The notes under the pieces were generated by a model that was given only the letters and a program-made list of their open reading frames with translations, did not search any database and was not told the DNA's origin. The position numbers and the translations under genes are program-made. A stretch of 41,185 nucleotides of DNA from Bacteroidales bacterium (GTDB taxonomy: Bacteria > Bacteroidota > Bacteroidia > Bacteroidales > UBA10428): assembly GCA_016926235.1 (NCBI GenBank), contig JAFGOZ010000299.1:1-41185 (forward strand), read 5' to 3'. Numbering within the stretch: position 1 is the stretch's first letter; every line of letters starts with the position of its first letter. Positions 25,906-35,371 of this stretch are shown in pieces.

Positions 25906-27582
25906 TTAATCAACTGGCACAAAGCTGATTGCAACAAAAAATGCTTTTCCTGGTGTAACCTCCTGTATTCTCAAAAAATGTTCTGTTTCCCCCTCTTTAA
26001 TCTCTACAACACCAAGTTCCAGGGCCATAAAGTTAAGACCGGCAGTAGAAAGGTTAATCATACCACCAATGGGTTTTCCATCGAATTCATGTTTAATTAC
26101 AGGTCTTTCAGGGCCGGCTTTTGTATGGTTAACCAACATATATTTGCCTGGGATTATATATGGAAATTTTCTTGTAATATCCAGTAGATCATCACATTTT
26201 TCATTGGTAAAAAACATGGGCTGAGTCATGCCATACAAATAATCCTGTTTATTATTATGTTCATTATTTCTATGGTGGTCTGTGGTAATATACCCGGAAT
26301 AAGGAGCATTCAATGTTAACCATCCATTTGTTTTTTCAAATGGCAGATGCATAATACCGCTGGCTCGTCTGGGCCAATATTGAGCCTCCTGCCCTATTAG
26401 CCAGTTCTCACTGCCCTTAGGAGCATTATTTCCCTGTTCTGTTTCCTTTGCATAAATACCCAGTTCATCCCAAAGATAAACGCCATAATCAAATAATGAA
26501 TCATAGGGAATTCCCGGAACATCCACAAAAACAAAATAACGCCATGTTCGTTCAAATGATTTTGTAACCAGGAACATAGTATCCATTAAATGGATAATCC
26601 CATTTGAAACCAGGTTATTGCTGTTAAATTCGTCTATATTTAAACCATCAGGAAAATCACTGGTATGATAGTTAAGTACAACTTCGGCAGAGTTAGGTTT
26701 TAAGCCAAATTTTGTTGTTGCTCCTCCAAAAGATCCATAAAACATCTGGTCTTCTTTTGCATCAGAAATCGAAAGCACAGCCATTATAAAATGACTGCCA
26801 ATAAATGATCTTAATTTATTATCAGAATTTGTATAGTTATCATCATCAGGTGATATCATTGTTGCAAGATCACTAAAAGAATTTACATTACTTTCCTTAT
26901 ATTTGCTGTCAGGGGTGACAAAACAAGTATAAAAATCTTTGGAGCCGGAATCATTTTTATTAAATGTCTCATTCAGTCCCGTTTTTTCGATAGCCTCCAG
27001 GAATATACCATAATCAGCTTTATTTTCTTTTAACCAATCATAAATTGTGGCTTCTGGTTTTTCAAGCACCTGATCAATTACATGCAAGATACCATTTGGC
27101 AAAATGATATCTTGGTCTGTTATTCTTGCCTTTTTATTTAAAATAATGTCAGAGCCATCACTAGTAACCCCTGAAACCATATAATCAAAGGATAGTGTTT
27201 TGCTTTCAACAATACCTGAATTGAATGAACCCGCTAAAATTCGTGTACTGAAAACATGATATTTTATTAATTGGGTCAATTCATCTTTTGTGAAATCCTT
27301 TAATGATTTACCTTTTTCTGCAAAATACGCTTCAAAAGCGCTATTAACAGGTGCTAAAAAGGTATAATCGCCATATGTCCTGAATAAGTGGTTTAAACCG
27401 GTTGTATCCAGTATCTCATAAAGTATTGAAAACCGCTCCGGGTTTGATTCAATATACTGTGTAATACTTAGATTGTATTCTTCATAATAGGTAACTTCGG
27501 CATCCTGATCGGTGGATAATTCACACGAAAAGCATAAGCCCAATAAACCTATTAGCATACCCACTTTTTTTACTAAATTCAT
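25906..27582 (-). CDS. Fasciclin (FAS1) lipoprotein with two FAS1 domains and extra C-terminal domain
   Basis: Surface lipoprotein of 558 residues with lipobox LCFSC. The first FAS1 domain, at about 30-175, has YTFLAPVNSAFEAYF and NGILHVIDQVLEKPE. The second, at about 180-345, is looser but ends with SNGIIHLMDTMFLV. Residues about 345-558 form a non-FAS1 domain rich in Trp, Tyr and Gly, with no family I can name; it may be a binding module. An ATG at 27618 would add 12 residues; 27582 gives the more usual short signal peptide. It lies 38 bp before the next FAS1 gene and about 160-200 bp after susD-2, the only sizeable gap in the operon. Confidence 0.78.
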   Translation of the reverse strand: MNLVKKVGMLIGLLGLCFSCELSTDQDAEVTYYEEYNLSITQYIESNPERFSILYEILDTTGLNHLFRTYGDYTFLAPVNSAFEAYFAEKGKSLKDFTKDELTQLIKYHVFSTRILAGSFNSGIVESKTLSFDYMVSGVTSDGSDIILNKKARITDQDIILPNGILHVIDQVLEKPEATIYDWLKENKADYGIFLEAIEKTGLNETFNKNDSGSKDFYTCFVTPDSKYKESNVNSFSDLATMISPDDDNYTNSDNKLRSFIGSHFIMAVLSISDAKEDQMFYGSFGGATTKFGLKPNSAEVVLNYHTSDFPDGLNIDEFNSNNLVSNGIIHLMDTMFLVTKSFERTWRYFVFVDVPGIPYDSLFDYGVYLWDELGIYAKETEQGNNAPKGSENWLIGQEAQYWPRRASGIMHLPFEKTNGWLTLNAPYSGYITTDHHRNNEHNNKQDYLYGMTQPMFFTNEKCDDLLDITRKFPYIIPGKYMLVNHTKAGPERPVIKHEFDGKPIGGMINLSTAGLNFMALELGVVEIKEGETEHFLRIQEVTPGKAFFVAISFVPVD

Positions 27583-27672
27583 GGATATTTTTTCCCTTAC
27601 TTCATTTAAACTTTTCATCTGTTAATAGTTTATTTTTAATTGTCAGAGAACCCCAAAGGGCTCAGCGAAGCT

Positions 27673-27756
27673 AAACATCCACGATCCTAATACAGAGCTT
27701 GTGATTCTCATTTAAAATCATGCGCTTATATATTAAAAGATTTATCATGGATGTTT
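27673..27756. repeat. 84-bp stretch bounded by imperfect inverted repeats
   Basis: The arms 27673-27685 and 27744-27756 are complementary at 12 of 13 bases, with 58 bp between. The right arm overlaps the repeat shared with 44-88. The layout is like a very small non-coding mobile element or a palindromic intergenic repeat inserted in the operon gap. It contains no gene. Confidence 0.4.
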
Positions 27757-27761
27757 CATTT
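27716..27761. repeat. Diverged ~45-bp repeat, copy A
   Basis: This is the partner of 44-88: 8 exact bases (27716-27723) and 17 exact bases (27745-27761) at nearly equal spacing. It lies in the gap between susD-2 and the FAS1 gene. Confidence 0.5.
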
Positions 27762-27778
27762 TTTTAAGTTTAATAATA

Positions 27779-29272
27779 TTATTCATAAAAAGGATTCTGG
27801 GTAAGTTTCTTGTTTAGGAGTAGCTCATTATAGTATATAGGCAGGAACCAGCTATCCATATCTTTTATTTTAGAGGCAACTGCACTTCTGCTTCGTGAAT
27901 CAACATTTGCAATTACAGCTTCATAAATTATGGATAACCTGTTATTGATGTCCCTGCGTGATACCCTTACGAGGTCAAACCATCTTTTACCTTCCCCGAC
28001 AAATTCCCGGGCTCTCTCGTTTAATATCTCTTCAAGCAATTTTGTTTTATTTGTATTATTTGTATAAGCAGGAATATCAGCTCTTTCTTTTATAGTATTA
28101 AGCTGTTCCAAAGATTTGGTATAGTTATCCATTTCAGCATATGCCTCAGCTTTCATAAGGTAAATATCGGCTAAACGATAGAATATCCAATTGGCATCAC
28201 TTCTGGATTTGGTACGATCTACACGATCTCTTGTACCATCATAAGGCGATAAGCCTTCATATTTCCAGATAGAAGTAACACTTGGGATATATGTAACATA
28301 ATCCCCATCTTCATTAGTTTGTCTTAAATCATTAACACTATATAAACTCGTTAGAAATTCAGAAACATCGGTTTCCTGGTTCCCTTCCCTGTTGTTAGAG
28401 GTAAGTGTATACAAATTTTTACCATCACCATACTTATTAGTTGTGTTATAGTTAGTATAGTCAAATTGCAATTCAAAAATACTTTCAATACTATTACCAT
28501 CTCCTGCATAAAGTGAGAAGTAATCTTCCCCGTCTACAAGATATATTCCGCTTATCTTATCACAGGTTTCAATACATTTTTGATAGTCATCGTTCCATAA
28601 ATAGATCTCTGCCAGCAAAGCATATACGGCGTTTACTGTTACCCGGCCTTTCTTTTCTTCAATGTATTCGAAAAAATCGGGTTTGAATGCCATGTCAACT
28701 ATATAATTCAGGTCAGTTATCAGATGGTCTGTTATGTATTCCTCTGTGGACTTTTCGTAATCAAAACTCTGATTATCATCTGAATAGGATTTTAAAATGA
28801 AAGGTACGTCTTTAAATGCTTTTATGAGATAAAAATAACACAGGCTTCTTAGATAATACGCTTCTGCCATATAACCATTATAAGTAATATCACTAAAAGT
28901 TTTATCATTTTCTTTTGCTTTTGGAGCATACTCAATAATAGTGTTTGCAAGGTTTATTACAATATAAAAATCTCCCCATTTTACTTTGTCATTGTATTCA
29001 TTTAAATTATAATTGAAAAACTCAAGTGAAGTTGTGCTTACTTTTTTTTCATCAGGTGAAAGAAGACCTCCCCGTAATTCTGCCCAATAGTATATATCGT
29101 CAAGAAAATAACTCATTCTGGCATATGCCTGTCCCAATACAGCTACAACATCTCCTTCTGTTTTCCAGTACTCTTCCCGTATCAGTTCATCCTGGGGTTC
29201 CAGGGTTAACCAGTCTGTACACCCGGAGAATGCTAATACAAAGGTTAATAATATGATATGTATTCTTTTCAT
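27779..29272 (-). CDS. SusD/RagB-family lipoprotein (pair 2)
   Basis: Surface lipoprotein of 497 residues. The lipobox is AFSGC, followed by TDWLTLEPQDELIREEYW, a typical SusD opening. The helical core includes YYLRSLCYFYLIKAFKDVPF and the family's C-terminal AREFVGEGKRWFDLVRVSR, ending SWFLPIYYNELLLN. It is encoded 17 bp after susC-2 and should form the hinged lid of that transporter. It diverges clearly from SusD-1 of the same operon, so the two pairs probably do not bind identical ligands. A 160 bp gap with a repeat separates it from the next gene; transcription may still run through, as no strong terminator is seen. Confidence 0.93.
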   Translation of the reverse strand: MKRIHIILLTFVLAFSGCTDWLTLEPQDELIREEYWKTEGDVVAVLGQAYARMSYFLDDIYYWAELRGGLLSPDEKKVSTTSLEFFNYNLNEYNDKVKWGDFYIVINLANTIIEYAPKAKENDKTFSDITYNGYMAEAYYLRSLCYFYLIKAFKDVPFILKSYSDDNQSFDYEKSTEEYITDHLITDLNYIVDMAFKPDFFEYIEEKKGRVTVNAVYALLAEIYLWNDDYQKCIETCDKISGIYLVDGEDYFSLYAGDGNSIESIFELQFDYTNYNTTNKYGDGKNLYTLTSNNREGNQETDVSEFLTSLYSVNDLRQTNEDGDYVTYIPSVTSIWKYEGLSPYDGTRDRVDRTKSRSDANWIFYRLADIYLMKAEAYAEMDNYTKSLEQLNTIKERADIPAYTNNTNKTKLLEEILNERAREFVGEGKRWFDLVRVSRRDINNRLSIIYEAVIANVDSRSRSAVASKIKDMDSWFLPIYYNELLLNKKLTQNPFYE

Positions 29273-29289
29273 AGTATAATATTTCTAGC

Positions 29290-32200
29290 TTAAAATTTTA
29301 CATTCAAACCAAGAGAAATTTCTTTTGGTGGGGGTGTTTTAGAGTTGTCTTTACCTATATATTTAACATCGGTGCTAACTACGCTAACTTCAGGATTCTG
29401 ACCGGTATAATTCGTCCATGTATACAAATTATACATAGTAAAAAACACATCCCATTCTTTAACAAATGTTTTTTCTAATACTTTTTTAGGCAGACTGTAT
29501 GAGACAGTTATAAACCTAAGCTTTAAAAAAGATGCATCTTCAACGAAACGGGAAGAACCTAACCAGTTGAATCCATAATTATAGAGGGCCCTTGGTATAT
29601 CGGTTACATCGCCCTGTTCTCTCCAACGGCGGTTTACTGAAATAGCCTGGTTACTTTTACCATACATATTTTCCAGGTTCATTTTAGCTTCATTTACAAT
29701 GTCATGACCTACTTTGTAATGAAAGCTTGTCCTTATTGATAAATTTTTAAATAAAGTTAAGCCGGCACCAAATCCGCCATGAAAATCCGGATACGGTTTT
29801 CCTAACTGCACTATATCCAGTTCGTTGATCAAACCATCATAATTGATATCCCTGTAACGGGCATCTCCACCTTTAAAAACATAGCCTCCGGAATTATCAA
29901 ACCTCATATACAATGGGTTGCCTTGTGCGTCCAATAAGGGATTACCATCTGAATCCCTGGCAATAGCATCTGCATCAGTTGCATATACTCCATCATAAAT
30001 ATATCCATAGTATGCATGTACTGACCCGCCTTCAATTATGCGGCTTGTATATTTACCATTCTCCAACATGTTTACATCATCTTCAGATATATTGTCAGGC
30101 ACTTCTAATATTTTATTCTTGTTTACAGCAATGTTAAAATCAACGGTAAATAAGATATTCTCCCTTTTAATTATTTTAGCATTTGTCTGAAATTCAAGCC
30201 CGCTATTCTTAACACTTCCTGAGTTATACCAAACCAAATATTCATAACCAGTAGATGCAGGTATCTTGTATTTCTCTTGCAAAGCATCTTTAGTAATGTC
30301 TGAATAATATTCCAAAGTCGCTGATAATCTATTGCTAAAGGCATAGAGATCAATTCCTACATTATATTTCTCAATTAATTCACCTCTTAAATTATACAAT
30401 TGGATATTCTTAGGTTTTACACCCTGTATATACATGTACTGATCCCCCCCTGTATAAAGACCATAGCTTTCAAGTACATTACCCGGATTACTACCTATCT
30501 GACCATAACTGGCCCTGAATTTTAAATCGTCAAGCCATTTAATATTTTGCATAAAAGGTTCTCTTGAAACAAAGTAGGCCATGGAAATAATAGGTCTAAA
30601 TCCCCATTTATTTGCTAAACCATACTGAGAACTCCCGTCATAACGAAAACCGGGATTAATTACATATTTTTCCTTATAAGCATATCTTACGTTAAAAATA
30701 TAACCTGCTTCCCTGTACCTGTTAAGGTCGGAATCAAGTTTTTTAATAGGGCTTTCAGATGTATGGTTTGTAATTTGCAACGAAGGAGACCTTTCACTTT
30801 GGCCCTCCTGGCTTATACTATTGGTAGATTGCAGACTTAAAGCAGCAACGGCAATAATACTGTGAACTTCATTAAAATCCTGTGTATATATAAACTGAGA
30901 AGTTGATTGTATTCCATAACTTTCATTATCAGTATGGGTAGTTGAATTATATGCTTTCTGAAGATCAATTACACCAGTAGCTGATTGAGGTACAAAAGTT
31001 TTAGTATCTTTGTTATTAATGTCGTATGCCACATTAGATACAAATTTTAACCTGCCCGGAATAATTTGATACTGCATACCCAAATTAGTAAGGATACGGT
31101 TTGAAATAGTTGTTTTTTCACCATCCTTGGCCATGGCAACCGGATTAAACCATTCATCGCCTGTACCCTGATAATTTTGTATGGTATCTCCATCAGCAGT
31201 CTGGTTAAAATAAGCAGAGAAGTATTCATTACTGGCTGAATCAGGACCTAACATATCGTAAATGGCCATATTAGGTGCCTTTTGATAAGCAAGTTCAAGA
31301 GCTGTAACATGTTTTTTGCCATCAACTTCAAATTCCAGTGCAGAACCTTGCTCACTATTAGTAAATGAAAATTCCGAGTTAAATGATAAATTGTTTGTTA
31401 ATTGATAATCGAGATTTAACCTTGTAGATAAACGTTCAAAAGAAGTACCTATAGATGTTCCCTCCTGTGAGATGTGACCCAGACTCAGACGATAAGCTGC
31501 TTTATCACCTCCGCCTGATATTGAAAAGTTGTGATCAGCTTTAACACCCCGTTGAGTAACAGCATCTACCCAGTTGGTATTCTGGCTGTGTTCCCATGCA
31601 TATGGATATTCCTCAATGGTTTTATACATTATCGGGTAAAACTCCTGTCCTCCTAATTCAGGGGGCTCTCCTGTTAAGTCCATAGCCCTGTTATACTGGG
31701 CATCTAGCTGCATTAATACATAATCAGATCCATTTAATAATGGTATGGGATCAGGAGCTTCCTGAAACGTATGCTTATATGAATATGTTAATACTGAAGG
31801 ACCTCTTTTCCCTTTTTTCGTATTAATAGCCAATACTCCATTAGCAGCCTTCGGTCCGTAAAGTGCAGATGCTGCAGCATCTTTATATATTTCAATAGAT
31901 TCAATATCATCAGGAGCAATATCAACAAGACCTCCATAATCATCAGCTGTTGCTGTGGTGAATTCAAAATCATCTTCAATATCTGTATCAAATACCACCC
32001 CGTTTATCAGGATAAGTGGTTCGTTTTTTCCATTTATAGAGGATGCACCCCTGATTTGTATTGAAATGGAAGCTCCGGGGTCTCCTGAAGACATAGAAAT
32101 ATCAACACCACTGAGCTGCCCTGCTAGGGCTTCTTCAATAGAAGTACTACCAATATGTTCAGCATCTCTTAAATCAACTTTTGAGATAGAAGCACTGGAT

Positions 32201-32589
32201 TCTTGTATTGAAACCGGCATAAAGCCTGTGGTTTGCTTCTTCTGAGCAACCTTAACCACTCCTTCCAATTCAATAGCTTCTTCTGATAACTTAGCTTCGA
32301 TATAGGGTTTATTACCAACTGCAACCGTTAAAGAGGTATAACCTATAAAAGAGAATTTTATTGAATCTGAACCAGGCTGAATCTGGATGATAAATTCACC
32401 ATTATTATCACTGATAGTACCATTGATAGTACGGTTATTCTTGTTCATTTCAATAACATTTACCCCTGGTAGCTTTTCTCCTGTTGTAATATCGGTGATC
32501 ACTCCCCTGATAACTCTGGTTTGTGCAGAAGAATATAGGTATGTAAAACTTAATAGCAAACAAATGAATAATGTTCTGGTAGTTTTCAT
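29290..32589 (-). CDS. SusC-family TonB-dependent transporter (pair 2)
   Basis: Outer-membrane transporter of 1099 residues. The signal peptide ends near LYSSAQ. A carboxypeptidase-regulatory-like domain spans about 24-105 (RVIRGVITDITTGEKLPGVN). A TonB-box-like stretch is weak (ELEGVVKVAQKKQ). The plug at about 125-265 carries ISIQIRGASSINGKNEPLIL and DDIESIEIYKDAAASALYGP, the SusC signature, and the barrel ends EISLGLNVKF. There is no STN domain. The gene starts 14 bp after the leading FAS1 gene and is followed at 17 bp by its SusD. SusC normally heads such operons; here a FAS1 lipoprotein gene comes first. Confidence 0.95.
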   Translation of the reverse strand: MKTTRTLFICLLLSFTYLYSSAQTRVIRGVITDITTGEKLPGVNVIEMNKNNRTINGTISDNNGEFIIQIQPGSDSIKFSFIGYTSLTVAVGNKPYIEAKLSEEAIELEGVVKVAQKKQTTGFMPVSIQESSASISKVDLRDAEHIGSTSIEEALAGQLSGVDISMSSGDPGASISIQIRGASSINGKNEPLILINGVVFDTDIEDDFEFTTATADDYGGLVDIAPDDIESIEIYKDAAASALYGPKAANGVLAINTKKGKRGPSVLTYSYKHTFQEAPDPIPLLNGSDYVLMQLDAQYNRAMDLTGEPPELGGQEFYPIMYKTIEEYPYAWEHSQNTNWVDAVTQRGVKADHNFSISGGGDKAAYRLSLGHISQEGTSIGTSFERLSTRLNLDYQLTNNLSFNSEFSFTNSEQGSALEFEVDGKKHVTALELAYQKAPNMAIYDMLGPDSASNEYFSAYFNQTADGDTIQNYQGTGDEWFNPVAMAKDGEKTTISNRILTNLGMQYQIIPGRLKFVSNVAYDINNKDTKTFVPQSATGVIDLQKAYNSTTHTDNESYGIQSTSQFIYTQDFNEVHSIIAVAALSLQSTNSISQEGQSERSPSLQITNHTSESPIKKLDSDLNRYREAGYIFNVRYAYKEKYVINPGFRYDGSSQYGLANKWGFRPIISMAYFVSREPFMQNIKWLDDLKFRASYGQIGSNPGNVLESYGLYTGGDQYMYIQGVKPKNIQLYNLRGELIEKYNVGIDLYAFSNRLSATLEYYSDITKDALQEKYKIPASTGYEYLVWYNSGSVKNSGLEFQTNAKIIKRENILFTVDFNIAVNKNKILEVPDNISEDDVNMLENGKYTSRIIEGGSVHAYYGYIYDGVYATDADAIARDSDGNPLLDAQGNPLYMRFDNSGGYVFKGGDARYRDINYDGLINELDIVQLGKPYPDFHGGFGAGLTLFKNLSIRTSFHYKVGHDIVNEAKMNLENMYGKSNQAISVNRRWREQGDVTDIPRALYNYGFNWLGSSRFVEDASFLKLRFITVSYSLPKKVLEKTFVKEWDVFFTMYNLYTWTNYTGQNPEVSVVSTDVKYIGKDNSKTPPPKEISLGLNVKF

Positions 32590-32603
32590 TTACATAGATT
32601 TTA

Positions 32604-34805
32604 TTAGTACAAAACTCCATCAATTTGATGGATTATCCCATCGGTACAAATGATATTGCTTTTTTCTTCTATCACATTGAGGAAATCAGCATTATTAGTT
32701 CCTTTAATAGTTAAATTTTCATAAGAACCGATAAGTTCAGCTGTCTTATAAATAATTTTAAATTCTGATGAAAGTTCCTCATCCTTACATAGTGTTGTAA
32801 TTGTTTCATTTATTGATTCAGAAGTAAAGATTGTACGATCCATAAAACAATACTTTATAAAGGCTTGTAAACCTTCTTCGTCAGAGGGTAACTTCCCTTC
32901 GAAAATAAACGCGTCAATTGCAGCATTTGTAGGAATAAAAACAGAAGGAGTATTCCCATAAATATCAAGTTCCCCATTACTCGCTAAAAGGCCAGCATTT
33001 TCACATAAATCTTTAAAGCGGGAAAAAGCCGGGTCAAAAGAAATCATTTCTCCAACTGTTAATACCGGAGTTCGTATTATATCATCAACCACATACACCT
33101 GGCCATTATCTATACCCATATCCGCAAAATTTTTCACTATATTTGGCACACCTGTTAGGGGGTTTCCTCTAATATCAAACATATTTCCTCCGGACCAAAC
33201 GCTGTCAATCGTAAGTCCCACATATTTACCCATAGCATTCATTGCAAACTGCTTTTGAAGCGAAGGTGTCACAGATTCTGTAAATACATGATTGAATACC
33301 AGCTCAAATAGATCCTGAACCTCCATTCTATGAGGTGTATTTCCATTGCTTGTGTCTGCATTATAAAATACAGTTTCTTCAAGCCCAAGTCTTGTATCAA
33401 TTTCTCCTCCATAATCTGAGTTATATTCCGCTGCGGTTAGCAATAAAATGTTGTTTTTTAGAAATGCTGAATCACTTGGTAATATTAATGTATAGTTTGC
33501 TTTTACATCATTTAAATAACCGAATATTTCACAGGCTTCAACAGCAGCAGCAAAATATTTAAAATCAGGACTAGTAAATGCAGGTTTTAATATGGATTTA
33601 AAAGTACGCGGTATGATAAATGAATTAATTCCATAACCATAACCATTGCTACACAAATTATATTCTTTGATATCTTGTTCGCTAAAATGAAAATTTGTTC
33701 CATCCTTACTGTTAATTCCTTCATTTTTAAAAAAAGTGGAAGGGAAAATAAGCAGGTCAATAAACATATACGGTTGTACAATTGCCCTTACTATTTTATC
33801 AATATGAAGGTAATCCAGCGAATTCTTATCTGTAATAAGAAGAGATTCCTTAAATTCCGGATAATCTTCAAAATACTCGTCTATAAATGATTCCAGAGCA
33901 CTATTTTCAGGTGCAAAAACAGTGAACCCTGAACTTGCTTTTGATGAATATCTGGAGTTACCTTTTTTAATAAATCCCACCGGTTCAAAACACAATTCCA
34001 TATCAATTCGATAATCACGCTGATTTTGATACAAATTGCTCCGTTTTAGAAGATTCGAACTACTCACATCACCATCTGTATAATACAGGCTAAATCGATT
34101 AAACAGACTATTGAATAAACTATAATCTGTTGAATTCATTAACCAATCATCCAGGTTTTGAACGGGTTCAATTACCTGGTCAACATAATATACCCAACCA
34201 TTTCCATAGGGAACAATTGAGTCCACAGGCACATTATAAATGTTAAAACCTGTTGTTGAAGAAAGATCTGACCCTGATAATAATTTATAATCATCGGCGT
34301 TCCCTTGATACTCACTTAGCATTTCAGGAAAATAAAACTGAACGTACTTTATTTCACTTAATACGGTAACATAATTTCCGGTTTTTTGATCAAATTTATC
34401 TACTGTGCTTGATGTCATATTTGAAATACGCTTAAACCAATGCTTATCCAACACAAATGACGAAGGTGAGTTTGGCCATGTAATAACATGATGGCCAATA
34501 AGATCGTGTAATATGTTACTTGGTATGCTCGAAATGTCATCATAGCCATGTTTCTGCATATATGCCTGAAATGCTTTGTCACTCGGTGCAATTACAGTAA
34601 CTAATGTATATTCAAGTTGGTTTTTTAATCCTACTGAATCTATACCTTGTATAAGAAAGGTATATAATCCTGTTGAATCCAATGCATTGTATATGCTTCC
34701 GCTATAATTTCCTTCCTGGTTATAATATTCATCAAGTGCGGTTTCTTTTTCACACGAAATGATTAATATTAATAAACATGAAAACAATAATATTTTTAAC
34801 TTCAT
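32604..34805 (-). CDS. Large fasciclin lipoprotein, four FAS1-like domains
   Basis: Surface lipoprotein of 733 residues, the first gene of the seven-gene operon. The lipobox is LIISC, followed by EKETALDEYYN. Four FAS1-like units can be traced at about 25-215, 220-400, 405-575 and 580-733. The FAS1 box recurs as LVTVIAPSDKAFQAYM, FTVFAPENSALESFI, YTLILPSDSAFLKN and SVFIPTNAAIDAFI, and each unit has a return motif such as NGWVYYVDQVIEP or DGIIHQIDGVLY. No enzyme motif is seen. The ATG at 34805 gives a compact lipoprotein signal; the frame itself reaches 34850. Its place immediately before susC-2 suggests that it works with that transporter at the cell surface, perhaps as an extended adhesin or binding arm. 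Confidence 0.82.
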   Translation of the reverse strand: MKLKILLFSCLLILIISCEKETALDEYYNQEGNYSGSIYNALDSTGLYTFLIQGIDSVGLKNQLEYTLVTVIAPSDKAFQAYMQKHGYDDISSIPSNILHDLIGHHVITWPNSPSSFVLDKHWFKRISNMTSSTVDKFDQKTGNYVTVLSEIKYVQFYFPEMLSEYQGNADDYKLLSGSDLSSTTGFNIYNVPVDSIVPYGNGWVYYVDQVIEPVQNLDDWLMNSTDYSLFNSLFNRFSLYYTDGDVSSSNLLKRSNLYQNQRDYRIDMELCFEPVGFIKKGNSRYSSKASSGFTVFAPENSALESFIDEYFEDYPEFKESLLITDKNSLDYLHIDKIVRAIVQPYMFIDLLIFPSTFFKNEGINSKDGTNFHFSEQDIKEYNLCSNGYGYGINSFIIPRTFKSILKPAFTSPDFKYFAAAVEACEIFGYLNDVKANYTLILPSDSAFLKNNILLLTAAEYNSDYGGEIDTRLGLEETVFYNADTSNGNTPHRMEVQDLFELVFNHVFTESVTPSLQKQFAMNAMGKYVGLTIDSVWSGGNMFDIRGNPLTGVPNIVKNFADMGIDNGQVYVVDDIIRTPVLTVGEMISFDPAFSRFKDLCENAGLLASNGELDIYGNTPSVFIPTNAAIDAFIFEGKLPSDEEGLQAFIKYCFMDRTIFTSESINETITTLCKDEELSSEFKIIYKTAELIGSYENLTIKGTNNADFLNVIEEKSNIICTDGIIHQIDGVLY

Positions 34806-34870
34806 ATAATAAATAGTATAATTAAATATTTCAAAATCAAGTTCATGCATTCATTAGATTAATTAGCACA

Positions 34871-34889
34871 TACATAACTAGATTATGTA
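34871..34889. promoter_or_regulatory. 7-bp inverted repeat upstream of the FAS1-SusCD operon
   Basis: The arms TACATAA and TTATGTA flank a 5-base centre, about 66 bp before the operon's first start codon. The geometry fits an operator for a dimeric regulator, but the AT content makes chance occurrence easy. Confidence 0.2.
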
Positions 34890-35246
34890 ATTAATATTTG
34901 CTAAAACTAATATAAGGGAAAATAAAAAAGATAGTAAATAATCTTGCAACCCTGTTGAGATCATCATTGTCGTTATTATAATTTATCTTCTTTTGGTTTG
35001 CTAATATAGTAATATATTTTTCAATCTAATTAGTAATATAGTACAAAATAGTATGAAAATTCGTTTCAACAAAATAAAATCCAATTAATACCTTTATAAT
35101 TGTAACTAATTGATATTTAATATTTAACATCTTATTATTCAATCAAAAAGCAATATGGGCTGGTTTTTCAATCTACTCTTTCTTTCATTTGACCGTTTAA
35201 AATTTTCAATCCCCTACTTAAAAATCGAAAAATGTAGAAAAATTTG

Positions 35247-35276
35247 ATAGAAAAATCCTTTCTTCCATTTTTCTAT
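35247..35276 (-). terminator. Likely terminator of the small exported-protein gene
   Basis: A perfect 10-bp stem (35247-35256 with 35267-35276) has a 10-base loop. On the minus strand it is followed by a T-rich run, and it lies ~95 bp after the stop codon of the gene at 35372-35749. A second AT-rich 7-bp hairpin (35302-35321) stands in front of it. Confidence 0.45.
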
Positions 35277-35371
35277 AGAATAACTTGTTGTATAAAATAA
35301 CAATCTATCTTTAAATAGATTATAAAAAGCAATTCGTTACTGTATTTCCCCAAAAACCTAATACTATGATT

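Larger units (their letters stand above)
34806..35371. other. 566-bp AT-rich intergenic region
   Basis: It must hold the promoter of the FAS1-SusCD operon, but no full TTTG/TAnnTTTG pair was found. It contains a small inverted repeat (34871-34877 with 34883-34889), the 10-base direct repeat TAATATAGTA at 35002-35011 and 35034-35043, and hairpins at 35247-35276 and 35302-35321. No convincing gene is seen. Confidence 0.6.

Noticed and set aside
14394..34805. TPR-CHAT plus neighbours as a CRISPR- or gasdermin-linked defence system
   Set aside because: The CHAT protein is exported, and no Cas, gasdermin, NTPase or nuclease gene lies nearby.
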